DNA of 64,000 bases from Streptomyces sp. BA2 (GCF_009769735.1 NZ_WSRO01000002.1:2740001-2804000); one strand, 5' to 3'; shown: positions 20,924 to 30,502, counted from the stretch's first letter. Numbers and translations are program-made. Notes: generated from the sequence alone by a model not told the origin.

Positions 20924-22206
20924 TTGGCGTCCCCCTCGATCTCCGCGGCGCCGTTGCCCGCGTCCGCCTCGACGGCGGCGTCCGTGTCGTACAGGCCGAA
21001 GTAGCGGGCGGCCGTGTCCATGTCCTTGTCGCCGCGCCCGGACAGGTTGATGATCAGCAGCCCGTCCTTGCCGAGCTCCTTGCCGACCTCGATGGCCCCG
21101 GCGAGCGCGTGGGCGCTCTCGATGGCCGGGATGATGCCCTCGGTGCGCGACAGGAGGCGCAGGGCCTGCATGGCGGCGTCGTCGGTGACGGCGCGGTACT
21201 CGCCGCGGCCGCTGTCCTTGAGGTAGGCGTGCTCGGGGCCGATGCCCGGGTAGTCGAGTCCGGCGGAGATCGAGTAGGGCTCGGTGATCTGCCCTTCCTC
21301 GTCCTGGAGGACGTACGACCGCGAGCCGTGCAGGATGCCCGGCTCTCCGGCGGTCAGCGTGGCCGCGTGCTCACCGGTCTCGACGCCGTGGCCCGCGGGC
21401 TCGCACCCGATGAGCCGGACTCCGGCGTCCGGGATGAAGGCGTGGAAGAGGCCGATGGCGTTCGAGCCGCCGCCCACGCAGGCGACGGCGGCGTCGGGCA
21501 GCCGTCCCGCGCGCTCGATGATCTGGCGCCGTGCCTCCACCCCGATGACGCGGTGGAAGTCGCGCACCATGGCGGGGAAGGGGTGCGGGCCCGCCACGGT
21601 CCCGAAGAGGTAGTGCGTGCGGTCGACGTTGGCGACCCAGTCGCGGAACGCCTCGTTGATGGCGTCCTTCAGGGTGCGGCTGCCGGACTTCACGGCGATG
21701 ACCTCGGCGCCGAGCATGCGCATGCGGGCCACGTTCAGGGCCTGGCGCTCGGTGTCGATCTCGCCCATGTAGATGGTGCATTCGAGGCCGAAGAGGGCGC
21801 AGGCGGTGGCGGTGGCGACGCCGTGCTGTCCGGCGCCGGTCTCCGCGATGACGCGGGTCTTGCCCATGCGCTTGGTGAGCAGGGCCTGGCCGAGCACGTT
21901 GTTGATCTTGTGCGAGCCGGTGTGGTTCAGGTCCTCGCGCTTGAGGAAGACGCGGGCGCCACCGGCGTGTTCGGCGAACCGGGGCACCTCTGTGAGGCTG
22001 CTGGGCCTTCCCGTGTAGTTGACGAGGAGGTCGTCGAGCTCGGCGGCGAAGGCTGGGTCGCTCTTGGCCTTCTCGTACTCGACGGCGACCTCGTCCACGG
22101 CGGCGACGAGGGCCTCCGGGATGAACTTTCCTCCGAAGGCGCCGAAGTAGCCCTCGACGGTGGGGACTTGACCCTCCGGGTCGGGAATGAAGAACTGGCT
22201 GGGCAT
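20920..22206 (-). CDS. trpB: Tryptophan synthase beta subunit
   Basis: 428-residue PLP enzyme that condenses indole with serine. [13 protein letters not shown] places the PLP Lys at residue 100, and [10 protein letters not shown] is the phosphate-binding loop. A C-terminal tail of about 25 residues ([16 protein letters not shown]) goes beyond the family core. ATG 22206 begins [15 protein letters not shown]. The 152-bp gap to trpM holds a Streptomyces-type hairpin repeat, so trpB translation is not coupled to the gene before it. Confidence 0.97.
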   Translation of the reverse strand: MPSQFFIPDPEGQVPTVEGYFGAFGGKFIPEALVAAVDEVAVEYEKAKSDPAFAAELDDLLVNYTGRPSSLTEVPRFAEHAGGARVFLKREDLNHTGSHKINNVLGQALLTKRMGKTRVIAETGAGQHGVATATACALFGLECTIYMGEIDTERQALNVARMRMLGAEVIAVKSGSRTLKDAINEAFRDWVANVDRTHYLFGTVAGPHPFPAMVRDFHRVIGVEARRQIIERAGRLPDAAVACVGGGSNAIGLFHAFIPDAGVRLIGCEPAGHGVETGEHAATLTAGEPGILHGSRSYVLQDEEGQITEPYSISAGLDYPGIGPEHAYLKDSGRGEYRAVTDDAAMQALRLLSRTEGIIPAIESAHALAGAIEVGKELGKDGLLIINLSGRGDKDMDTAARYFGLYDTDAAVEADAGNGAAEIEGDAK

Positions 22207-22280
22207 GGCGATACCTCGCTAGGGATGGCGTTGACGTTTCGGCATGAATACGCCATGGCGCCGTTGCTGGTGGGGTTTCT

Positions 22281-22340
22281 TGCGCGACTGCGGCCCGTCG
22301 TGGGCTGATCGCGCAGTTCCCCGCGCCCCTTACGGGGCGC
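22281..22340. repeat. Dispersed Streptomyces hairpin repeat between trpM and trpB
   Basis: Contains CGCGCAGTTCCCCGCGCCCC followed by TTAC and GGGGCGC, giving a 7-bp GC stem (22323-22329 with 22334-22340) and a tetraloop. The sequence resembles a short repeat I know as frequent between Streptomyces genes. It lies inside the trp cluster and could reduce or stabilise the transcript between trpM and trpB. Confidence 0.6.
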
Positions 22341-22358
22341 TTCGCAGCTCTGCGGCGC

Positions 22359-22505
22359 TCAGGCGCCGCCCTGCCATCGCATCCCGGGGATCTGGCCCGG
22401 TTCCGCGCCGATGTGGTATCGCACCCGGCGACCCCGCACACGCCGCGCCGGCGCCCGGCAGCCGCGGGGGCGGCAGCCGGGTGCGAGGCGGGCGAAGGCG
22501 GTCAT
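22359..22505 (-). CDS. trpM: Tryptophan biosynthesis modulator TrpM
   Basis: A 48-codon gene too short for usual ORF cut-offs: MTAFARLAPGCRPRGCRAPA, then a basic stretch, ending PGQIPGMRWQGGA. The CRPRGCRAPARRV and YHIGAEPGQ...GMRW segments match the actinobacterial TrpM family, a small basic protein described in S. coelicolor as modulating tryptophan synthesis and development. It lies 9 bp after the trpC stop, with AGGAG-free but purine-containing sequence before the ATG, so it probably relies on coupling to trpC. Two Cys five residues apart might bind metal or be redox active; this is not established. Confidence 0.8.
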   Translation of the reverse strand: MTAFARLAPGCRPRGCRAPARRVRGRRVRYHIGAEPGQIPGMRWQGGA

Positions 22506-22514
22506 CGGGAGGTG

Positions 22515-23324
22515 TCAGCTCCGCCCGTGGCGGAGAGCCGGGTGCGCGCCCGCGGCGACCAGGTCGGAGACCGCGCCCTTCGGGTCGCGGCCGGTCACCA
22601 GGGACTCGCCCACGAGCACCGCGTCGGCGCCCGCGTTGGCGAAGGCGATGAGGTCGTGCGGCCCGCGCACACCGGACTCGGCGATCTTGACGACGCTGTC
22701 CGGCAGCTCGGGAGCCACGCGCTCGAAGGTGGAGCGGTCGACCTTGAGGGTCTTGAGGTCGCGGTTGTTGACGCCGACGACCCGCGCGCCCGCGTCCACG
22801 GCCCGCTCGGCCTCGTCCTCGTCGTGCACCTCGACGATCGGCGTGAGGCCGATCGAATGGGCGCGCTCGATGAGCGACTCCAGGGCGGGCTGCTCCAGGG
22901 CGGCCACGATGAGCAGGGCGAGGTCGGCGCCGTAGGCCCTGGCCTCCCAGAGCTGGTACGACGTGACGATGAAGTCCTTGCGGAGCACCGGGATGTCGAC
23001 CCTGGCCCGGACGGCCTCCAGGTCGGCGAGCGAACCGCCGAAGCGGCGCTGCTCGGTGAGCACGGAGATGACGGCCGCGCCGCCCGCCTCGTAGTCCGCG
23101 GCGAGCCCGGCGGGGTCGGCGATCGCGGCGAGCGCGCCCTTGGAGGGGCTTGAGCGCTTGACCTCGCAGATGACCTTGACGCCGTCGCCACGCAGCGCGG
23201 CGACCCCGTCCTTGGCCGCAGGAGCCTTCGCCGCGCGCTCCTTGAGCTCGTCGAGGCTGACGCGCGCCTGCCGTTCCGCGAGGTCGGCACGGACTCCGTC
23301 GATGATCTCGTCGAGCACACTCAC
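22515..23324 (-). CDS. trpC: Indole-3-glycerol phosphate synthase
   Basis: 269-residue TIM-barrel enzyme converting CdRP to indole-3-glycerol phosphate. [12 protein letters not shown] contains the catalytic Glu/Lys, VLRKDFIV the second Lys, GVNNRDLKT the phosphate-binding part and IAESGV the late Glu-Ser motif. The GTG at 23324 is preferred because [19 protein letters not shown] is the conserved beginning and GGAAGGGGG lies 11 bp upstream; the frame is open further up to 23444. No separate trpF is seen here, as expected when PriA supplies that activity. Confidence 0.96.
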   Translation of the reverse strand: MSVLDEIIDGVRADLAERQARVSLDELKERAAKAPAAKDGVAALRGDGVKVICEVKRSSPSKGALAAIADPAGLAADYEAGGAAVISVLTEQRRFGGSLADLEAVRARVDIPVLRKDFIVTSYQLWEARAYGADLALLIVAALEQPALESLIERAHSIGLTPIVEVHDEDEAERAVDAGARVVGVNNRDLKTLKVDRSTFERVAPELPDSVVKIAESGVRGPHDLIAFANAGADAVLVGESLVTGRDPKGAVSDLVAAGAHPALRHGRS

Positions 23325-23508
23325 GCGAGCGGCCCCCTTCCCTGACGGTGAAGCTGCTGTTTGCACCTCAAGCTGTTCGGCTGCCTCATCAGGCATTCCG
23401 ATGGTCACTGCGATGGTATCCGCAGGAGGGCGAAGGCCCCGCATCCGGTTGACGCCAGTCCCACGTCCTGGACACCCGATGGCCCCGCGGCCTGGGCTTT
23501 CTCGCCAT

Positions 23509-23952
23509 TCAAGGATGCAGCCATGCCCCGAACGGCAGATTGCGTACGAGGGTGAAAACCGCGATCAGCACCCCGATCCCGTACAGCTGTGCGGGCCCCA
23601 ACTCGATCCGCAGCCGTCGTCCGCGCGCCGCGCGGGTCGCCCAGAGGGTCCACAGGACCGCGAAGACGCCGTATCCGACGACGGCGAGGGCGTTGGCGCC
23701 GAGTGCCGTGGTGAGGTCGCCGTGGACGACGGCGTGGGCGCTGCGCAGGCCGCCGCAGCCGGGGCAGAACACGCCGGTGAGCTGGAGCAGCGGGCAGGCG
23801 GGGTAGTGGCCGGGCTCGTTCGGGTCGACCGTCCCGACGTAGGCGAAGGCGGCGATCACCGAGCCGAGTACTCCGAGGGGCACGGCGAGGCGCCGCAGTG
23901 CGGTGCCGGCGGGTGGTGCCGCGCTCTCGGGTTCAGCGTTCACCCGATGCAT
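23509..23952 (-). CDS. DUF2752 membrane protein
   Basis: 147 residues, three to four predicted helices. [20 protein letters not shown] (about 53-72) is the DUF2752 hallmark: three Cys and a [10 protein letters not shown] turn between helices, suggesting metal or disulfide chemistry of unknown purpose. ATG 23952 has GAAGGG at a suitable distance; GTG 23943 is an alternative. It sits between trpC and the HGxxPAAW gene in the same direction, within what may be a long trpE-to-trpA transcription unit. Function is unknown. Confidence 0.85.
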   Translation of the reverse strand: MHRVNAEPESAAPPAGTALRRLAVPLGVLGSVIAAFAYVGTVDPNEPGHYPACPLLQLTGVFCPGCGGLRSAHAVVHGDLTTALGANALAVVGYGVFAVLWTLWATRAARGRRLRIELGPAQLYGIGVLIAVFTLVRNLPFGAWLHP

Positions 23953-24048
23953 TGTGCCCTTCGGCGGCCGCGTCCGCCCGGCAGGGAAACGCGAAAGGAG
24001 GCGGTCCCGGCACCTGCCGGGTCCGCCTCCCGCGTACGTCGGTGGAGC

Positions 24049-24288
24049 TCAGCCCTCGGAGTGCGCGAGCTGACCCGTCTGCGGCTGCGGGCTGCGCTTC
24101 GCCTGGCCGAGGCCGGCGGCACGCATGACCATGCCCACGACGCCACCGGCGGCGATGATGACCATGCCGGCCCAGAAGCCCAGCGGGTTGGCCAACACCA
24201 TGAAGGCACCCGATACGCAGAAACCGATGAAGGCGATGATGACACCGGTCCAGGCGGCCGGGGTGTGTCCGTGGCTGCTGCCCGCCAT
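24049..24288 (-). CDS. HGxxPAAW-family small membrane protein
   Basis: 79 residues: MAGSSHGHTPAAWTGVIIAF begins with the HGxxPAAW motif that names the family, followed by two transmembrane helices (about 13-33 and 37-57) and a polar tail. ATG 24288 has GAGGAG upstream. It is conserved in actinobacteria next to trp genes; the role is unknown. Its position right after the TIGR02234 membrane protein suggests that the two act together. Confidence 0.85.
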   Translation of the reverse strand: MAGSSHGHTPAAWTGVIIAFIGFCVSGAFMVLANPLGFWAGMVIIAAGGVVGMVMRAAGLGQAKRSPQPQTGQLAHSEG

Positions 24289-24392
24289 GACTTGCTCCTC
24301 GTTGCTGTATGCGTGGTGGTGATGCGTGGGGTGAGCCGAACGCTCACCGTTCCATTGTCCCGTACGCGCGCGGGTGCCTTGAGCGCGGGGTC

Positions 24393-25064
24393 TCATGCCT
24401 CGCGCGTCGGGTCCTCGCCGCGGTCCAGGGCCTTCCACAGGTCTTCGGGGCGGTCCGGGTCGACCTTGGGCGGCGCCTTGCGGGGGCGCGGGGCGCCGTC
24501 GCGTTCGTAGCGTCCCGACATCGCGGGCCAGGACCTGCCGTACGTCAGGGCGAGAAGACCGGCGATCAGGATCAGCGCGCCGGCGGCGGCCGCGGCGTAC
24601 GGCCAGGCGGTGTGGCTGAGGTCACCGATCGTGGCGGCGGTGTCGCCGGAGGCCTCGGCGGCCTTCTCGTCGAGCGCGCCGCTGTCGTTCGCGGCGAGGA
24701 GGGCCGCGGCCACGGTGCCCGCGCCGCTCAGCGCGAGCAGCAGCGAGACGAGCATCCGTCCGGCCTTGCGGACGGCGAAGACGGCGACGAGCGCGGCGAG
24801 CCCCACTATCGCCAGGGCCGCGGGTACGCCCGTGACGTCGCTGCCCGTGGCGCTCAGCGGCAGTTCGCCCCCCGCGACCGAAGCGGTGCCCTTCGCCCAG
24901 GTCTGGCGGGACGCGAGCAGCGCGAGGGCCGCGCCGACCGCGCCGGACAGCAGGGCGAAGGCGATGCTGCGCCGACCGCTGCGCTGGGCCCGGGTCTCGG
25001 GCTCGGCGTCGGCCTCGGCGGCATCGGCGGCCTGGGTGCGGGGCGGAGGTACGGCAGAAGTCAC
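24393..25064 (-). CDS. Trp-operon-associated membrane protein (TIGR02234 type)
   Basis: 223-residue membrane protein found beside trp genes in actinobacteria. Hydrophobic helices lie around residues 33-50, 74-92, 101-120 and 151-170, with a conserved SRQTWAKG after the first. The C-terminus is charged (RYERDGAPRPRKAPPKVDPD and beyond). The start was set at GTG 25064 (VTSAVPPPRTQA), 7 bp after the trpE stop with GGAGGG adjacent; ATG 25088 would overlap trpE. The family has been suspected of a transport or export role for Trp precursors, which is not shown here. Confidence 0.8.
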   Translation of the reverse strand: MTSAVPPPRTQAADAAEADAEPETRAQRSGRRSIAFALLSGAVGAALALLASRQTWAKGTASVAGGELPLSATGSDVTGVPAALAIVGLAALVAVFAVRKAGRMLVSLLLALSGAGTVAAALLAANDSGALDEKAAEASGDTAATIGDLSHTAWPYAAAAAGALILIAGLLALTYGRSWPAMSGRYERDGAPRPRKAPPKVDPDRPEDLWKALDRGEDPTREA

Positions 25065-25071
25065 CCCTCCA

Positions 25072-26574
25072 CTATCCCTCACGTCCATCGGGGCGCCGCA
25101 GCCGGTTCGCCGTGTGGATGGCCCGCAGGACGGCCGCCGCCTTGTTGCGGCACTCGGTGTCCTCGGCGACCGGGTCGGAGTCGGCGACGACCCCGGCTCC
25201 GGCCTGGACGTATGCCGTGCCCTCGCGCAGGAGCGCGGTGCGGATGGCGATGGCGGTGTCGGAGTCGCCCGCGAAATCGAGATATCCGACACAGCCGCCG
25301 TACAGGCCGCGCCGGGAGGGTTCGAGCTCGTCGATGATCTGCATCGCGCGGGGCTTGGGGGCGCCGGAGAGGGTGCCCGCGGGGAAGCAGGCGGTGAGGA
25401 CGTCGAAGGCGGTGCGGCCTTCGGCGACCTGTCCGGTGACCGTCGACACGATGTGCATGACGTGGGAGTACTTCTCGATGGACATGAAGTCGACGACCTC
25501 GACCGAGCCGGGCTCGCAGACGCGCCCCAGGTCGTTGCGGCCCAGGTCGACGAGCATCAGGTGCTCGGCGCGCTCCTTGGGGTCGGCGAGCAGCTCGTCG
25601 GCGAGGGCCTGGTCCTCCTGCGGCGTCGCGCCGCGCGGCCGGGTGCCCGCGATGGGGTGCACCATGGCGCGGCCGTCCTCGACCTTGACGAGGGCTTCGG
25701 GGGACGAGCCGACCACGTCGAAGCCGTCGAAGCGGAAGAGGTACATGTACGGCGACGGGTTGGTGGCCCGCAGCACGCGGTAGACGTCCAACGCGCTCGC
25801 GTCACAAGGGGTTTCGAAGCGCTGCGAGGGGACGACCTGGAAGGCCTCGCCCGCGCGGATGCGCTCCTTGATGTCCTCGACGGCTTCTTGGTACTGCTCG
25901 CCGCCCCACAGCGCGGTGTACGGCGGGAGCTCGGAGGGCGGCAGGGCGGCCGGGGGCTGGGAGACGGCCCGCGACAGGTCGGCCTCCATGGTGTCGAGGC
26001 GGGCCACGGCGTCGGCGTAGGCCTCGTCGACGCCTGTCTCCAGGTCGTTGTGGTTGATCGCGTTGGCGATCAGGAGCACGGAGCCGTCCCAGTGGTCGAG
26101 TACGGCGAGGTCGCTGGTGAGCAGCATGGTCAGCTCGGGCAGCTGGAGGTCGTCGCGCTCGCCGGGGCCGATCTTCTCCAGGCGCCGCACGATGTCGTAG
26201 CCGAGGTACCCGACCATCCCGCCGGTGAAGGGCGGCATCCCGGACGCCAGGTCGCGCGGGGTGTGCAGGGCCTCGACGGTGGCGCGCAGGGCGTCGAGCG
26301 GGTCGCCCGACGTGGGGACGCCGACGGGCGGGGTGCCCAGCCAGTGGGCCTCGCCGTCGCGGGTGGTGAGGGTGCCGGCGCTGCGGACGCCGACGAAGGA
26401 GTAGCGAGACCAGGAACGGCCGTTCTCCGCGGACTCCAGGAGGAACGTGCCGGGCCGCTCTGCGGCGAGCTTGCGGTAGAGGCCGACGGGAGTGTCGCCG
26501 TCCGCGAGGAGCCTGCGGCTGACGGGGATCACTCGGCGGTCGCTCGCGAGCTTGCGGAAGGTCTCGAGATCCAT
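25072..26574 (-). CDS. trpE: Anthranilate synthase component I
   Basis: 500-residue chorismate-utilising enzyme that makes anthranilate using ammonia from TrpG (not in the window). [19 protein letters not shown] (about 44-62) is the Trp feedback site (LLES). [28 protein letters not shown] and [19 protein letters not shown] are active-site motifs. The ATG at 26574 is preceded by an in-frame stop four codons earlier and by no purine-rich ribosome site; TAAGCT lies 6 nt upstream as a possible -10, so the mRNA may be leaderless. No Trp-rich leader peptide or attenuator is visible upstream. Confidence 0.95.
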   Translation of the reverse strand: MDLETFRKLASDRRVIPVSRRLLADGDTPVGLYRKLAAERPGTFLLESAENGRSWSRYSFVGVRSAGTLTTRDGEAHWLGTPPVGVPTSGDPLDALRATVEALHTPRDLASGMPPFTGGMVGYLGYDIVRRLEKIGPGERDDLQLPELTMLLTSDLAVLDHWDGSVLLIANAINHNDLETGVDEAYADAVARLDTMEADLSRAVSQPPAALPPSELPPYTALWGGEQYQEAVEDIKERIRAGEAFQVVPSQRFETPCDASALDVYRVLRATNPSPYMYLFRFDGFDVVGSSPEALVKVEDGRAMVHPIAGTRPRGATPQEDQALADELLADPKERAEHLMLVDLGRNDLGRVCEPGSVEVVDFMSIEKYSHVMHIVSTVTGQVAEGRTAFDVLTACFPAGTLSGAPKPRAMQIIDELEPSRRGLYGGCVGYLDFAGDSDTAIAIRTALLREGTAYVQAGAGVVADSDPVAEDTECRNKAAAVLRAIHTANRLRRPDGREG

Positions 26575-26652
26575 GGGAGGAGCTTACGGCCGTGCGGGTG
26601 GCGGACGGTGTTTCTGGCCGACAGGTGGAACACCGGCCGCTAGAACGGGACG

Positions 26653-27120
26653 ATGACCAACCGCCGTACGCTGCCCGCCCTCGCCCTCCTCCTCGCCTCG
26701 ACCGCGTTCGCGGCCTCCGCGCCCGACCCCGTGGTGTGGCCCGCCCCCAAGGACGTACCCGAGAGGGTCCGGGCCGCGGGCCTGGAGATGCTCGACTCCG
26801 AAGGGATGGACATGCACATCCACACCACCCTGAAGGTGTACTCCGGGGCCAGCCCCGTCACGGTTCCCGCGGACATCGGCATCGACCGCTCGGGCCCCGA
26901 GCCCCGCTACAGCCCGCTGCACACGCACGACACCACCGGCACCCTGCACGTGGAGTCGGAGGAGTGGCGGGACTTCACCCTGGGTCAGTTCATGACCCAG
27001 TGGGGCGTGAGCGGTGTACGGGAGAAGTGCCGCGCCGATGTCGGTGGGCGCTCCTGGGCGGGCGATCCGTCCCGCATCGTGCTGCGGGACGGCGAGACGA
27101 TCACGCTTCGGTGCCGGTGA
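26653..27120 (+). CDS. Secreted protein of unknown function with HTHD motif
   Basis: 155 residues. [20 protein letters not shown] is a Sec signal peptide with cleavage likely soon after (ASA). The mature domain contains [11 protein letters not shown] and [16 protein letters not shown], a His/Asp-rich pair of strands suggestive of metal binding, then [17 protein letters not shown] recognise the pattern from secreted bacterial proteins but know of no assigned function. It is divergent from trpE (78 bp apart) and overlaps the end of hisI by 20 bp tail to tail. It is probably exported and membrane-detached because no lipobox is seen. Confidence 0.75.
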   Translation: MTNRRTLPALALLLASTAFAASAPDPVVWPAPKDVPERVRAAGLEMLDSEGMDMHIHTTLKVYSGASPVTVPADIGIDRSGPEPRYSPLHTHDTTGTLHVESEEWRDFTLGQFMTQWGVSGVREKCRADVGGRSWAGDPSRIVLRDGETITLRCR

Positions 27121-27481
27121 AGGTGACCGTGAGGGAGTCGGAGTCGAAGCACGTGCGGGTGCCCGTGTGACAGGCGGCGCCGATCTGGTCGACCTGGACG
27201 AGGACGGTGTCCGCGTCGCAGTCGAGAGCCACGGACTTCACGTACTGGAAGTGGCCTGACGTGTCGCCCTTGACCCAGTACTCCTGACGGCTGCGCGACC
27301 AGTACGTGCAGCGTCCCGTGGTGAGCGTGCGGTGCAGCGCCTCGTCGTCCATCCAGCCCAGCATCAGCACCTCGCCGGTGTCGTACTGCTGGGCGATGGC
27401 GGGGACGAGGCCGTCCGTGCCGCGCTTGAGGCGGGCGGCGATCTCTGGGTCCAGGCTGCTGGGCGGGGGCGTGGCGGTCAT
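27101..27481 (-). CDS. hisI: Phosphoribosyl-AMP cyclohydrolase
   Basis: 126 residues, stand-alone HisI without the HisE pyrophosphatase domain, normal for actinobacteria. It opens the adenine ring of [40 protein letters not shown] and the Zn/Mg ligands DCDADT and [10 protein letters not shown] are all present. The ATG at 27481 is the natural family start. It lacks a clear ribosome site; CACAAT lies 6 nt before the ATG, a weak -10 for a leaderless mRNA. It is separated from the other his genes and its end overlaps the secreted-protein gene by 20 bp. Confidence 0.95.
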   Translation of the reverse strand: MTATPPPSSLDPEIAARLKRGTDGLVPAIAQQYDTGEVLMLGWMDDEALHRTLTTGRCTYWSRSRQEYWVKGDTSGHFQYVKSVALDCDADTVLVQVDQIGAACHTGTRTCFDSDSLTVTFTGTEA

Positions 27482-27562
27482 GGGGCCATTGTGCCGCGCC
27501 CTGGAGCCTCGCCGGGCCGCGTCCACTGGGCGGACCTCTTTCCGAGTCGTAGGCTGGATGGC

Positions 27563-28198
27563 ATGTCGACCCATGCCAAGCGTGAACGACTTCTCCTCGC
27601 CGATCTGTTGGAGGCGGAGGGCCCTGACGCCCCCACCCTCTGCGAGGGCTGGAACACCCGTGATCTCGCGGCCCACGTGGTGGTCCGCGAGCGGCGGGCG
27701 GACGCCGCGGGCGGGCTGCTGATCAAGCAGCTGGCCGCGCGCCTGGAGCGTGTGCAGGCCGAGTTCGCCGCGAAGCCGTACGAGGAACTGATCCAGCTGA
27801 TCAGGACGGGCCCGCCGCGCTTCTCCCCCTTCTCCCTCAAACAGATCGACGAGGCGTCGAACGCCGTGGAGTTCTACGTCCACACGGAGGACGTGCGCCG
27901 CGCCCGGCCCGACTGGACGCCGCGCGAGCTCGACCCGGTCTTCTCCGACGTCCTGTGGTCCCGGCTCGAACGGATGGCCCGCCTCATGGGCCGCAAGGCT
28001 CCGGTGGGCCTGGTCCTGCGCCGCCCGGACGGCCAGACGGCGGTGGCGCACCGCGGCACTCCCGTGGTGACGGTGACCGGAGAGCCGTCCGAGCTTGTGA
28101 TGTTCGTGCACGGACGCCAGGACGCGGCCAACGTCGAACTGGACGGCGACAAGGACGCGATCGCCCGACTGCACGAGACGAAGCAGCTGGGCATCTGA
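27563..28198 (+). CDS. TIGR03085 family metal-binding protein (DinB/maleylpyruvate isomerase-like)
   Basis: 211 residues with the mycothiol-dependent maleylpyruvate isomerase N-terminal (DinB-like four-helix) fold. [20 protein letters not shown] and [18 protein letters not shown] provide the His ligands for a divalent metal typical of TIGR03085. Cytoplasmic, with probable thiol-dependent chemistry but an unknown substrate. ATG 27563 is preceded by TAGGCT 7 nt upstream and no convincing ribosome site, so it may be leaderless. It overlaps the glyoxalase gene by 1 bp (TGATG). Confidence 0.85.
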   Translation: MSTHAKRERLLLADLLEAEGPDAPTLCEGWNTRDLAAHVVVRERRADAAGGLLIKQLAARLERVQAEFAAKPYEELIQLIRTGPPRFSPFSLKQIDEASNAVEFYVHTEDVRRARPDWTPRELDPVFSDVLWSRLERMARLMGRKAPVGLVLRRPDGQTAVAHRGTPVVTVTGEPSELVMFVHGRQDAANVELDGDKDAIARLHETKQLGI

Positions 28199-28602
28199 TG
28201 ATCCGGGTCGCGATGACCGGGGTGTACGTGGACGACGTGGCCAAGGCCCACGCCTTCTACACGGACGTCCTGGGCTTCGAGACCCGGCATCACGTGGACA
28301 TGGTGGCCGGGCAGGTCTTCGTCACCGTGGGGGCGGCGGCGGGGGCGCAGCCCGACTTGGAGCTGCTGCTGGAACCGGGCGAGGGGCCGATCGCGGAGCC
28401 GTACCGCAAGGCGCTGCACGAGGCCGGGATCCCGGCCATCGTCTTCGGCGTCGATGACGTACGGGCCGAGCACGAACGGCTCGTCGGCCTCGGGGTCCGG
28501 TTCACTCAGGGGCCCGAGGAGCAGGGGCCTGTGATCACTGCGGTGCTCGACGACACGGTGGGGAATCTGGTGCAGCTGATGCAGGTCGCGTCCGCCGGGT
28601 AG
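28198..28602 (+). CDS. Glyoxalase/bleomycin resistance (VOC) family protein
   Basis: 134 residues with two betaalphabetabetabeta modules. [20 protein letters not shown] is the VOC opening and [20 protein letters not shown] begins the second module, ending [12 protein letters not shown]. Members are metal-dependent dioxygenases, glyoxalases or antibiotic-binding proteins; the ligands here are not diagnostic. TGATG overlap with the TIGR03085 gene shows coupling, so the two may act in one thiol-linked detoxification step. The convergent MFS gene ends 5 bp beyond. Confidence 0.85.
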   Translation: MIRVAMTGVYVDDVAKAHAFYTDVLGFETRHHVDMVAGQVFVTVGAAAGAQPDLELLLEPGEGPIAEPYRKALHEAGIPAIVFGVDDVRAEHERLVGLGVRFTQGPEEQGPVITAVLDDTVGNLVQLMQVASAG

Positions 28603-28607
28603 GGGTC

Positions 28608-29855
28608 TCAGCGGGGCAGCTCCGCGTGGCGCAGGGCGCCGGAGCAGAGGCCAAGCACCCCTCCCGCCGCGCTCACCGCCGCGCTCACGGCGAACACCGG
28701 CTCGACGCCCCAGGCGCCGATCGCCGCGCCGACCACGGGGTACGTCATGGGCGCGAAGCCGACCGTGAAGAGCGTCGCCACCGAGGTGACGCGCCCCAGG
28801 TAGGCGGGCTCGGTGACGGTCTGGACGAGGGCGCCGATCAGCGCGCCGCCGAGGCCCGTGCACAGGCCGACGCAGAGCCCGGCCACCGCCGCGACGGCGA
28901 CCGAGGGGGCGAAGCCGATCGCACCCAGCGCGACGGAGCCCGCCACCACTCCCCAGGACTGCACGGCTCCGGCCCTGGCTATCCGCCCGCGCACGGCAAG
29001 CAGCAGCGCCGCCGCACCTGCGCCGACGCCGAAGCCGCCCACGGTCCAGGCCATGCCCGCGGCGCCCCAGCCGCGCTCGTCGGCGAGCAGCACGATGCCG
29101 ATGTTGGCGGGCCCCGAGAAGCCCAGCTCCATCACGGCGGCGACCAGGAGCAGCGGGGCCAGCACCCGGTGTCCCCGGATGTACCGCAGCCCGCCCACGA
29201 GCTGGCGCCGGGCGGTCTCACTCGTCCCCGCTTCCTCGTCGGGCGCCAACTCCCGCACGCGTACCGCCATCAGCAGCACCAGCGAGACCGCGAAGAGCAC
29301 CCCCGCCACGCCGAACCCGGCCGCGGGTCCGCCCACCGCCACCGCGAGACCGCCGAGCGGCGCCGCGACGACCGTGGCGACGCGCTGCGCGAACCCCCGC
29401 ATCCCCTGCACTCTGCCGAGCTCTCCCGGCGACGTGATGCGGGCCGGCAGGGCGCCGACGCTCGGCAGGAACAGCGCGTCCACGGCACCGAAGACCAGGG
29501 CGACGAGGACAAGGAGCCAGATGCCGGGGGTCGCGAGCAGGAGCAGCACGGCCACGGCGAGGATGATCACGCAGCGCACCGCGTCGCTCCCGATGACCAC
29601 CCGGCGTGGCCCGAAGCGGTCGGCGATCACTCCGCCGCCGAGCATGAGCACGGCGCGCGGCACGGAGCCGACGGCCAGGACGAGCCCTGCCTGCGCGGGG
29701 CTGCCGCTGCGGGTGGCGGCCCAGGAGAGCGCCACGAAGTAGATGCTGTCGCCGACCATCGACGCGGTGTAGGCGCTGAGCCAGCGCAGGACGTTGCCGT
29801 CCCGGTGCGCGGGCTTCCGGGTGGCGGGGGCCGTGCGTATGCCGGTGGTGGTCAC
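28608..29855 (-). CDS. MFS transporter (probable efflux)
   Basis: 415 residues and about 12 helices. RWLSAYTASMVGDSIYFVAL is the usual beginning of the enterobactin-exporter/macrolide-type MFS subfamily. VIADRFGPRRVVIGSD is the conserved loop 2-3 motif. GTG 29855 was chosen because the sequence upstream is in the regulator gene and reads as another frame. The ArsR-type regulator stop is 14 bp upstream, so regulator and pump are one operon, probably induced by the pump substrate, which is unknown. Confidence 0.88.
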   Translation of the reverse strand: MTTTGIRTAPATRKPAHRDGNVLRWLSAYTASMVGDSIYFVALSWAATRSGSPAQAGLVLAVGSVPRAVLMLGGGVIADRFGPRRVVIGSDAVRCVIILAVAVLLLLATPGIWLLVLVALVFGAVDALFLPSVGALPARITSPGELGRVQGMRGFAQRVATVVAAPLGGLAVAVGGPAAGFGVAGVLFAVSLVLLMAVRVRELAPDEEAGTSETARRQLVGGLRYIRGHRVLAPLLLVAAVMELGFSGPANIGIVLLADERGWGAAGMAWTVGGFGVGAGAAALLLAVRGRIARAGAVQSWGVVAGSVALGAIGFAPSVAVAAVAGLCVGLCTGLGGALIGALVQTVTEPAYLGRVTSVATLFTVGFAPMTYPVVGAAIGAWGVEPVFAVSAAVSAAGGVLGLCSGALRHAELPR

Positions 29856-29869
29856 GTGGGGCAGCCCTC

Positions 29870-30475
29870 TCAGATCCGGAAGGGGAAGCTGGCCAGGTGC
29901 ACGGCGACGTTCTCGCGCCCCTCGGTGTCGCCCGCCGCCTCGGCGGCCTTGCCCTGCTCCTCGTACGTCTTGATCAGGGCGTGGATCTCGGCGTTGAGCC
30001 GGGTGAGTTCGGCGGGGTTCAGGCGGGCGAGGAAGTCCGACTGGTCGGCCGCCATGCGCCATTCGGCGCCCCATGCCTCCTGCTGGGCGAGGTAGGTCTC
30101 GTACTGCTCCTGGCGGTGCGCGATGAGGCTGCGGACGACGGCCGTGTGCGTGGCTGCCCCCTCAGGGGTGTCCTTGAAGTCCTCGTGCCGGAAGCTCACG
30201 GTCTCCTGCGCGGCCTGCCACCACCGCTCCCGCGCGTCTTCGCTCTGCACCTCGGCCTCCTCGATGAGGCCGTGCTCCGCGAGCTTGCGCAGGTGGTAGC
30301 TGACCAGTGAGACCGCCTCGTCGACCTGCGAGGCGAGCTGCGACGCCGTCGAAGGGCCCGCCACCCGCAGCGTGCCGTAGACCTTCAGACGCAACGGATG
30401 CCCCAATGCCTTGAGCGTGCCGAGGTCGGTGATGCGGCGGGACTCGACGCCGGGCTTGGGCTGCTTGTCGTTCAT
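29870..30475 (-). CDS. ArsR-family winged-helix transcriptional regulator
   Basis: 201 residues. The winged helix-turn-helix lies near residues 14-85: LGTLKALGHPLRLKVYGTLR, then STASQLASQVDEAVSLVSYH with the recognition helix SLVSYHLRKLAEHGLIEEAE. No Cys metal site of classic ArsR is visible; the longer C-terminal helical part (HRQEQYETYLAQQEAWGAEW) is like regulators that respond to organic ligands. ATG 30475 has GAAGG at a good distance. A strong palindrome 28-49 bp upstream suggests autoregulation together with the MFS gene. Confidence 0.88.
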   Translation of the reverse strand: MNDKQPKPGVESRRITDLGTLKALGHPLRLKVYGTLRVAGPSTASQLASQVDEAVSLVSYHLRKLAEHGLIEEAEVQSEDARERWWQAAQETVSFRHEDFKDTPEGAATHTAVVRSLIAHRQEQYETYLAQQEAWGAEWRMAADQSDFLARLNPAELTRLNAEIHALIKTYEEQGKAAEAAGDTEGRENVAVHLASFPFRI

Positions 30476-30502
30476 GCCTTCACCGTAGATACGAAAGAAA
30501 AC

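Noticed and set aside
17948..21004. Plus-strand frame of about 1018 codons across lgt, the DsbA-like gene and trpA
   Set aside because: It crosses three well-defined minus-strand genes and two hairpins; composition is shadow-like.
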